Origin: Oscillospiraceae bacterium
GTDB lineage: Bacteria; Bacillota_A; Clostridia; Saccharofermentanales; Saccharofermentanaceae
NCBI GenBank assembly: GCA_902803365.1
Contig: CADCPU010000427.1
Span: forward strand, 1 to 11,250
DNA length: 11,250 bases
Direction: 5' to 3'
A program made the position numbers and the translations under genes. Below, one piece after another: positions 6,909-11,250 of the stretch. Within the stretch, counting starts at the first letter, position 1, and every line of letters starts with the position of its first letter. The notes under the pieces were generated by a model that saw only the letters and a program-made list of their open reading frames with translations, had not been told where the DNA came from and did not search any database.

Positions 6909-7580
6909 TTATTCTCTTATGTATTCACTGTATTGCTCTGCAATACTGCTCCAATCAAGATCAAATCGGCTCATATGTTTCTCAAATGCCGCACGTGCCG
7001 CTGCCTTATCTCTGTTCCTGATGGCCTCGGCTATTGCCTTATGATCCTGAATGATCTTGTGATCCTTAACTGCGTGAAGGCTTAAACTTCTGACGCGGTC
7101 AAAATGCATATTGATAAGGCTTACCATGTAATAGCACTGAAGCTTGTTACAGATGCGGTACATCACCTTATGGAACTGATTGTCGAGTTCAAGGAACTTG
7201 TCGGAATTGTTTGTGTAGAATTCCTGAAGTCTTATTACCTCGTCGAGTTCCGCAAGATCAGCTTCCGTTGCCTTATCGCATGTTTCTTCTACGATAGCAC
7301 CTTCAACGCACTTACGAAGGAATCTCGCTTCGTCGATGAGCTCCGGTTCGATATAAGAAACAAAGCACCCCTTTTGTGGGAGGATCTCAATGATCTTAGA
7401 TTTTGAAAGTTCGAGGAAAGCCTCGTGTATCGGTGTTCGGGAGAGATTAAGCAGATTTGCTATTTCCTGTTCTCCGATAAGACTTCCCGGTTTGATCTCC
7501 ATGTTGATGATATTATCACGTACGATCCTAAGAGCATAATCTCTGTTATGCTCGTTGGAAGATTTTGGTGTTATGATCAT
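6909..7580 (-). CDS. GntR family regulator, FCD (FadR-type) subfamily, likely controls uronate genes
   Basis: A 223-residue DNA-binding regulator. The winged helix-turn-helix spans about 17-72, with the recognition-helix sequence LSRTPIHEAF (46-55) and wing PQKGCFV. The FCD ligand-binding domain spans about 84-203. Its metal-site residues appear as D133 and H137 (LDNQFHKVMY), H180 (QDHKAI) and H202 (EKHMSR). It is the last gene after uxuA and uxuB on the same strand, matching the usual role of UxuR/ExuR-like proteins as sugar-acid-responsive repressors. The effector is probably fructuronate, mannonate or a related acid, by inference. The ATG has an AGAGGT ribosome site. A promoter and palindrome immediately upstream suggest it is transcribed on its own and may regulate itself. 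It is shorter than E. coli UxuR but normal for FCD proteins in Bacillota. Confidence 0.9.
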   Translation of the reverse strand: MIITPKSSNEHNRDYALRIVRDNIINMEIKPGSLIGEQEIANLLNLSRTPIHEAFLELSKSKIIEILPQKGCFVSYIEPELIDEARFLRKCVEGAIVEETCDKATEADLAELDEVIRLQEFYTNNSDKFLELDNQFHKVMYRICNKLQCYYMVSLINMHFDRVRSLSLHAVKDHKIIQDHKAIAEAIRNRDKAAARAAFEKHMSRFDLDWSSIAEQYSEYIRE

Positions 7581-7615
7581 TCTGTACCTCTAGGCAAATA
7601 ATACTGTGTGTTTCC

Positions 7616-7631
7616 GTTGTTCCAAAACAAC
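7616..7631. promoter_or_regulatory. Palindrome GTTGTT-CCAA-AACAAC at the gntR start point, candidate operator
   Basis: A perfect inverted repeat (arms 7616-7621 and 7626-7631) covers roughly +1 to +16 of the predicted gntR transcript, a classical place for a repressor site. It contains TTGT and ACAA halves like FCD-type GntR sites but with a wider centre than the uxuA palindrome, so it may be an autoregulatory site of lower affinity or the site of another protein. Confidence 0.45.
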
Positions 7632-7637
7632 ACAACT

Positions 7638-7666
7638 ATAATGCTATAACTTGTTCAATGTGTCAA
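7638..7666 (-). promoter_or_regulatory. Promoter of the gntR regulator gene
   Basis: A perfect -35 box TTGACA lies at 7666-7661, just after the uxuB stop. A spacing of 17 bases leads to CATTAT (7643-7638); TATAGT (7640-7635) is an alternative -10 box with a longer spacer. Transcription would begin near 7631. The promoter lies in the only gap between uxuB and gntR. Confidence 0.6.
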
Positions 7667-7676
7667 GAAAGAAGGC

Positions 7677-9296
7677 TTATACGGCGGTGTATTTTGTGAG
7701 GGTTTCCCTAACGGCCCCCTTACTTTTTAGCATTTCTGACAACATATTCTCGATCTTTGGCTTAAGACCGCATTCAACGAGGTCGGCAGCAAAAAGCGAC
7801 TTGTTCCTGAGAAGTCCGTCAAGGTTGCCGAAAGCAGTCTCCGGTTGGCCGAACTTAACGTCCTTGAGCTCTTTCTGAAGTTCAGAAAGGAGCGGATCGG
7901 AACTGAGTTCCATAGCCTCGCCTTCGTCGTTTATTGCGAGAAGATATCTGAACCATCCTGCGATCGTAAGCGGGATAAATGTGAGGGAAGTAACATCGAG
8001 TTCTTCAGATGCGATATAGGACTTGATAGTCTCGCCGAACCTGATCGGTACCTTAAGGCTCGTATCTGTTGCGATCCTCTGAGGAGCATCCGGGATATAA
8101 GGGTTAGGAAGTCTTTCTTCAATAACTTCCTTAATGAAAGCCTCAGGGCTTAAGATCTTCGGATCGGTAACGACCTTGAGTCCTTCGTCGTATCCCATCT
8201 TCTTGATGAGTGTAACGAGGGTATCATCCTTCATCTCATCGGAGATCCTCGTATAGCCGAGGAGACATCCGAAGATAGCGAGGGAAGTATGGAGCGGATT
8301 AAGGCATGTCGTGACCTTCATGCGCTCGGACTTGTTTACCGTATCTCTGTCTGTCAGGTAAACGCCTGCCTTCTCGAACTGAGGTCTGCCGTTCGGGAAC
8401 TTATCCTCGATAACGAGGTACTGAGGTACTTCGGCATTAACGAACGGTGCGATGAACGTGCCTCTTGAAGTCGTGATAGGAGCCATATCTTCGATACCCA
8501 GATCCTTGGAGATCATCTGCTCGACTGAAGCATCAGGACGAGGAGTGATCTTGTCGATCATGGACCATGGGAATGTGATCCTTGATTCATCATTTAAGTA
8601 ATCGATAAATTCACTTCCTACAAAGCCCTTTATACGCCATGCATTGGCGATCTCAAGAACGGATGACTTGAGCTTGTCGCCGTTGTGGCTGCAGTTGTCC
8701 ATACTGACTACTGCAAGAGGAAGATTGCCTTCAATGAAACGCTCATAAAGGAGTGCGCATACGATGCTCATTGCGTGCTTGCAGTCTGCAGGACCGTTTT
8801 CGATATCGCTTACGACAACAGGCAGGAGCTCGCCGTCCATATTCCTTAATGCATAACCCTTCTCAGTTATCGTGAAGCTCAGGAGCTGGAGGGAAGGGGA
8901 CTTGGCGATCGTCATAAGACGCTCAATGTCTTCTTCATACTGAAAGCTTGCCCTCAATGCTTCGGATACGGATGCGATGACCTCATATGATACGTCGCCC
9001 GAAGGCTTAAGATCTGCCATGAGAGTGAGGTTGTCGTAAGGCTTGTAGATCTTGTCGATTATCTCAAAGTCGAAAGTGTCGACAGCTGCGATGCCTGTAT
9101 CAAGAAGTCCCTGATTAAGGAGATCCTGTGCGATCCTCGCGATAAAGCCTCTGAAGATGTTGCCTGCGCCAAAGTGTACCCAGGTCGGAGCAGAAGCGGA
9201 TGCTTCCTTCATCTTCTCGATATCAAAGCGGGGAAGGATGATCCCCTTGCTCTCGTATTGGTCTTTGGAAAGGATTGAATTAAGATCGAGTTTCAT
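7677..9296 (-). CDS. uxuB: Mannitol dehydrogenase family oxidoreductase, likely D-fructuronate reductase (UxuB-like)
   Basis: A 539-residue polyol-specific long-chain dehydrogenase. The NAD-binding Rossmann start reads HFGAGNIFRGF (41-51). SMDNCSHNGDKL (198-209) and FPWSMIDKITPRP (242-254) are core family blocks. The catalytic set K-x5-N-x2-H is present as K327, N333 and H336 in MKVTTCLNPLH. The expected reaction is NADH-linked reduction of D-fructuronate to D-mannonate in the cytoplasm, supplying the dehydratase encoded next to it. The protein is longer than E. coli UxuB (486 residues), as I recall for clostridial homologues. Family members also act on tagaturonate or mannitol; the adjacent uxuA and FCD regulator favour fructuronate. 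AAAGGAG seven bases before the ATG is a strong ribosome site. A hairpin upstream separates it from uxuA, so its expression may depend on read-through or an unseen promoter. Confidence 0.8.
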   Translation of the reverse strand: MKLDLNSILSKDQYESKGIILPRFDIEKMKEASASAPTWVHFGAGNIFRGFIARIAQDLLNQGLLDTGIAAVDTFDFEIIDKIYKPYDNLTLMADLKPSGDVSYEVIASVSEALRASFQYEEDIERLMTIAKSPSLQLLSFTITEKGYALRNMDGELLPVVVSDIENGPADCKHAMSIVCALLYERFIEGNLPLAVVSMDNCSHNGDKLKSSVLEIANAWRIKGFVGSEFIDYLNDESRITFPWSMIDKITPRPDASVEQMISKDLGIEDMAPITTSRGTFIAPFVNAEVPQYLVIEDKFPNGRPQFEKAGVYLTDRDTVNKSERMKVTTCLNPLHTSLAIFGCLLGYTRISDEMKDDTLVTLIKKMGYDEGLKVVTDPKILSPEAFIKEVIEERLPNPYIPDAPQRIATDTSLKVPIRFGETIKSYIASEELDVTSLTFIPLTIAGWFRYLLAINDEGEAMELSSDPLLSELQKELKDVKFGQPETAFGNLDGLLRNKSLFAADLVECGLKPKIENMLSEMLKSKGAVRETLTKYTAV

Positions 9297-9338
9297 ATGT
9301 TTACTCCTTTACATTGATATTCTTATTTTCTTATAGAA

Positions 9339-9374
9339 TAAAACCGATGCAAATGGGGGCTGGCATCGGTTTTA
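9339..9374 (-). terminator. Strong hairpin between uxuA and uxuB (terminator or processing/attenuation site)
   Basis: Twelve bases at 9339-9350 pair perfectly with 9363-9374 around a 12-base loop; the arms are TAAAACCGATGC and its complement. On the minus strand the arm is followed by a T-rich run (TTTTATTCTAT), so it looks like an intrinsic terminator 61 bases past the uxuA stop and 43 before uxuB. No convincing separate uxuB promoter is seen, so partial termination or mRNA stabilisation is equally possible. Confidence 0.7.
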
Positions 9375-9434
9375 TCGTGTAAGAAGTTTATTAGGGAAAA
9401 AAACCTAAAGCATCATTATTATGAGGGGCCTATA

Positions 9435-10508
9435 CTATGCATTCAGTTTCTTTATTGCTTCCCATAAACCTAATATATAATTTGACCCGAGGGCTCTGTC
9501 ATAGAGACCATAGCCCGGACGTCCCGTCTCACCCCAGATCATTCTTCCGTGATCCGGTCTGATATAACCGTCAAAACCCGAATCGATCAGATTCTTGACG
9601 ATCGCAAACATATCAAGGTCTCCGCACTCAGAAAGGTGAGCAGACTCGTGGAAATCCTTAGGAGACGTATGCTTAACATTTCTTAAGTGTACGAATGGTA
9701 CTCTTCCGAGTGAAGCGAACTCCTTGGCCATAGCCGGAACATCGTTGGCAGGATTAGCTCCAAGGCTTCCGGTGCAGAGGGTAAGACCGTTTCTCTTACT
9801 TGGGTTAAGATCAAGGTACCTTCTGATCGCATCGGCATTGTTGACAACCTTAGGGAGGTTGAACATAGGCCACGGCGGATCATCCGGATGGACACCGAAA
9901 TCGATGTCATACTCCTCAGCATAAGGCATTATCGCATCAAGGAAATACTTGATATTCTTGAAATATTCGTCTTGCGAGACATTCTGATAGAACTCGATAT
10001 CTGCTGCGATAGCAGGGAATCTCTCAGGCTCCCAACCCGGAAGAGAGAGATTGTTCGATCCTTCGATCATGGACTTCGTCATCATATCTGACGTGAGCGT
10101 AGATGCATAATCGTGCTCATAAGCCATACAGTTACTTCCGTCAGGAAGCGGATAATAGAGGTTACTTCTGTACCAGTCGAGAACAGGCATAAAGTTGTAG
10201 CAGATACACTTAACACCCTGTTCGTGGAGATTCTTCATCGTGATGATGTAGTTCTCGATAAGCTTATCTCTGGAAGGAAGGCCTTTCTTAATGTCTTCGT
10301 GAATGTTAACGCTCTCGATAACCTCCATCTCAAGGCCGGCAGCATTAACTTCATCCTTAACGCTCTTGATCGCTTCCGGATGCCAGATCTCACCGGCAGG
10401 TATATCGGACAACATGCAGGCAACTCCTGATACGCCAGGTACTTGTCTGATCTGTTCCAATGTAACGGTGTCGTCTCCGTTCGGAAACCATCTCATAATC
10501 ATCTTCAT
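9435..10508 (-). CDS. uxuA: D-mannonate dehydratase
   Basis: Dehydrates D-mannonate to 2-keto-3-deoxy-D-gluconate in the cytoplasm; a Mn(II)-dependent xylose-isomerase-like barrel enzyme. The opening MKMIMRWFPNGDDTVTLEQIRQ is the typical UxuA N-terminus. Further blocks are YNFMPVLDW (104-112), GVHPDDPP (H207), TLCTGSLGA (C245), PFVHLRNV (H274) and IRPDHGRMIWGE (D319, H320), followed by the family's GYGLYDRALG. The length of 357 residues fits Gram-positive UxuA. I chose the ATG at 10508 instead of an upstream in-frame GTG at 10571: the ATG matches the family start and has AGGTGG nine bases before it, whereas the GTG lies at or before the predicted transcription start. It leads the uronate cluster. 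The other pathway genes (uxaC, kdgK, kdgA) are not in view. Confidence 0.95.
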   Translation of the reverse strand: MKMIMRWFPNGDDTVTLEQIRQVPGVSGVACMLSDIPAGEIWHPEAIKSVKDEVNAAGLEMEVIESVNIHEDIKKGLPSRDKLIENYIITMKNLHEQGVKCICYNFMPVLDWYRSNLYYPLPDGSNCMAYEHDYASTLTSDMMTKSMIEGSNNLSLPGWEPERFPAIAADIEFYQNVSQDEYFKNIKYFLDAIMPYAEEYDIDFGVHPDDPPWPMFNLPKVVNNADAIRRYLDLNPSKRNGLTLCTGSLGANPANDVPAMAKEFASLGRVPFVHLRNVKHTSPKDFHESAHLSECGDLDMFAIVKNLIDSGFDGYIRPDHGRMIWGETGRPGYGLYDRALGSNYILGLWEAIKKLNA

Positions 10509-10517
10509 TGTAAATGA

Positions 10518-10523
10518 CCACCT
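10518..10523 (-). promoter_or_regulatory. Ribosome binding site deciding the uxuA start
   Basis: AGGTGG on the minus strand lies nine bases before the ATG at 10508. No comparable site precedes the in-frame GTG at 10571, which supports the shorter gene model. Confidence 0.75.
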
Positions 10524-10533
10524 GTTATATATT

Positions 10534-10550
10534 TCCGTTTTTTGTACGGA
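10534..10550 (-). other. Small hairpin in the uxuA leader
   Basis: TCCGT and ACGGA pair around a seven-base loop in the predicted 5' untranslated region, ending 11 bases before the ribosome site. The stem is only five base pairs. The 8-mer AACGGAAA that spans one arm is also found in the gntR leader. Function unknown; it may be incidental. Confidence 0.25.
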
Positions 10551-10573
10551 TAGCATATCAATTGCTACCACAA

Positions 10574-10585
10574 CTAGTATACTAG
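10574..10585. promoter_or_regulatory. GntR-type operator CTAGTATACTAG over the uxuA -10 box
   Basis: A perfect 12-base palindrome contains the whole -10 hexamer. It has the TxGT-AT-ACxA form seen in the B. subtilis gluconate GntR operator core (CTTGTATACAAG), differing by one symmetrical base. A repressor bound here would block RNA polymerase; the FCD regulator at 6909-7580 is the obvious candidate. ACTAG occurs three times at eight-base steps (10573, 10581, 10589), so a second half-site may extend into the spacer. Confidence 0.7.
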
Positions 10586-10604
10586 ACTACTAGAGGGGTG
10601 TCAA
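10576..10604 (-). promoter_or_regulatory. Near-consensus sigma-A promoter of uxuA
   Basis: TTGACA (10604-10599), a 17-base spacer and TATACT (10581-10576) on the minus strand make an almost ideal promoter. Transcription should start near 10569, giving a leader of about 60 bases. The strength of the boxes suggests control mainly by repression. Confidence 0.85.
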
Positions 10605-10638
10605 TTGAAGAAAAAGTTAAACTGCACAAATTTTGCGC

Positions 10639-11025
10639 TCAATCTTCGTCGGATATGCCCTCGGTATCTTCTTCATCCGTTGAATCAGGCACATTCCTGA
10701 CCGGTTTTTTCTTCAGATAATTGAAGAGGAACGGCAAGATTAGTAAGAAACCGAAGAACTTAACGACATCGACCAGTGAAGAGGTAAACATCATAAAGAG
10801 GTCTTCCTCAGGTGCTGACGCATAAGCCGTGCAAGTTTTCATAGCGGAATAAAGAAGGAGACCGATCGCGATGAATATAGTAGAACGGATGATGTTCTCC
10901 TTAGGTATCAGTTGACTTGAATCTTCCTTATTGAGCTTGCGAAGCGATGTAAATAGTCCCAAGAAAATAAATACTGCTGCAAGCACACCGCAAATTAATT
11001 GTATTACATTGAGATAATTATTCAA
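10639..11025 (-). CDS. Hypothetical three-helix membrane protein with acidic C-terminal tail
   Basis: I do not recognise this 128-residue protein. It has predicted membrane helices near 6-26, 46-64 and 83-103, a charged loop between the first two (RKLNKEDSSQLIPKE), a KKK after the third, and a final 16-residue tail rich in Asp and Glu (DSTDEEDTEGISDED). The start codon is TTG at 11025-11023: GGAGG lies nine bases upstream, and the first in-frame ATG would remove two of the three helices. By the positive-inside rule the loop after helix 1 and the C-terminus may face the cytoplasm, though three helices then leave the N-terminus outside. It follows by 64 bases a gene whose product also ends in an acidic tail, probably in one transcript. 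It could be a small integral membrane accessory protein; no function is assigned. Confidence 0.75.
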   Translation of the reverse strand: MNNYLNVIQLICGVLAAVFIFLGLFTSLRKLNKEDSSQLIPKENIIRSTIFIAIGLLLYSAMKTCTAYASAPEEDLFMMFTSSLVDVVKFFGFLLILPFLFNYLKKKPVRNVPDSTDEEDTEGISDED

Positions 11026-11034
11026 TCCGGTTTT

Positions 11035-11039
11035 CCTCC
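11035..11039 (-). promoter_or_regulatory. Ribosome binding site supporting the TTG start of the membrane protein
   Basis: GGAGG on the minus strand stands nine bases before the TTG at 11025. It is the reason for accepting a rare start codon here. Confidence 0.7.
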
Positions 11040-11047
11040 GATTTTTT

Positions 11048-11082
11048 GAGCGGGTGCCCGAAAATTAACCGAATGTCCGCTC
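11048..11082. repeat. GAGCGG/CCGCTC inverted repeat in the gap before the membrane protein gene
   Basis: GAGCGG (11048-11053) and CCGCTC (11077-11082) pair around 23 bases. On the minus strand it is followed by A residues, not a T run, so it is not a standard terminator in the direction of the genes. It could shape the ribosome site region of the downstream gene, which begins eight bases away. Confidence 0.3.
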
Positions 11083-11089
11083 TATTTGA

Positions 11090-11250
11090 TCAAATTTCTT
11101 CATTTTCTACGATTTCTTCATTTTCGACATCTTCTTCGATGACATCTTCAGACTCGGCAGATCTTACATTTCTTGCTGCCTCTTGACGAGAAGCATACTT
11201 GAAGATCTTATCTACCATACTTTCAACGAGCCTGCATGAGAAGTACGGGA
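11090..11250 (-). CDS. C-terminal fragment of an unknown protein with acidic tail
   Basis: An open minus-strand frame enters from the right edge and stops at TGA (11092-11090), leaving 52 residues. They read as a short helical stretch (LVESMVDKIFKYASRQEAARN) followed by a low-complexity acidic tail with ENEEI twice (EDVENEEIVENEEI). The rest of the gene is outside the window and I do not recognise the family from this piece. Evidence for coding is the open frame with a biased acidic composition and the gene-like spacing to the membrane protein downstream. The stop codon falls within a 12-base AT-rich palindrome (11084-11095). Confidence 0.6.
   Translation of the reverse strand, partial: PYFSCRLVESMVDKIFKYASRQEAARNVRSAESEDVIEEDVENEEIVENEEI

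Noticed and set aside
9386..9405. TTAGG/CCTAA inverted repeat between uxuA and uxuB
   Set aside because: A five-base stem around an A run is expected by chance in AT-rich spacers, and the stronger hairpin beside it explains the region better.
10509..10571. An upstream GTG start that would lengthen uxuA by 21 residues
   Set aside because: The GTG lies at or before the predicted transcription start, has no ribosome site, and the added residues do not match the family N-terminus.
10605..10638. Possible terminator after the small membrane protein gene
   Set aside because: The GCGCA/TGTGC pairing is short with a wobble pair, and the T run begins several bases later; too weak to call.
1..11250. 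Signs of a mobile island, prophage, toxin-antitoxin pair or CRISPR array
   Set aside because: No integrase, transposase, att-like flanking repeats, spaced repeats or abrupt composition change were seen; gene order reads as ordinary operons.

Overview
The window looks like a chromosomal segment from an anaerobic, probably gut- or rumen-dwelling member of the Bacillota (Clostridia; Lachnospiraceae or Oscillospiraceae-like). This is inferred from gene content: a hexuronate catabolic cluster, a NatA/NatB-like ABC exporter with a CPBP protease fused to one permease, and a radical SAM/SPASM enzyme beside a tiny lipoprotein. AGGAGG-type ribosome sites and TTGACA/TATAAT-type promoters fit the same group. 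No phage, transposase, tRNA, rRNA or CRISPR is visible, and no intergenic stretch exceeds 150 bases.

Layout, left to right. (1) 1-1200 (+): the 3' part of a YfeW/PBP4B-like serine hydrolase whose catalytic SxxK lies off the left edge. Its last 24 bases overlap the convergent neighbour. (2) 5407-1177 (-): a tight three-gene ABC operon in the order permease, ATPase, permease fused to a CPBP intramembrane protease, with gaps of 4 and 9 bases. Its promoter -10 box sits directly against the first start codon, suggesting a leaderless mRNA. (3) 5527-6846 (+), divergent from the ABC operon: a 77-residue lipoprotein with two YGP repeats, then a radical SAM/SPASM enzyme. The pair resembles the predicted but functionally obscure rSAM/lipoprotein system. 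It ends in a bidirectional terminator at 6860-6893.

(4) 10508-6909 (-): D-fructuronate/D-mannonate catabolism. uxuA (mannonate dehydratase) is followed by a uxuB-like fructuronate reductase and a GntR/FCD regulator. uxuA has a near-consensus promoter whose -10 box lies inside the perfect palindrome CTAGTATACTAG, laid out like known GntR operators, so repression by the cluster's own regulator is likely. A strong hairpin separates uxuA from uxuB. The regulator has its own promoter and a different palindrome near its start point. Uronate isomerase, KDG kinase, KDPG aldolase and a transporter are not in the window. (5) 11250-10639 (-): the 3' end of an unknown gene with an acidic tail, then a three-helix membrane protein, also acid-tailed, starting at TTG.

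The most noteworthy system is the lipoprotein plus radical SAM pair, which may install a modification on a surface lipoprotein. It lies back to back with a membrane-protease-fused ABC exporter; a functional link between the two is speculation from position only.
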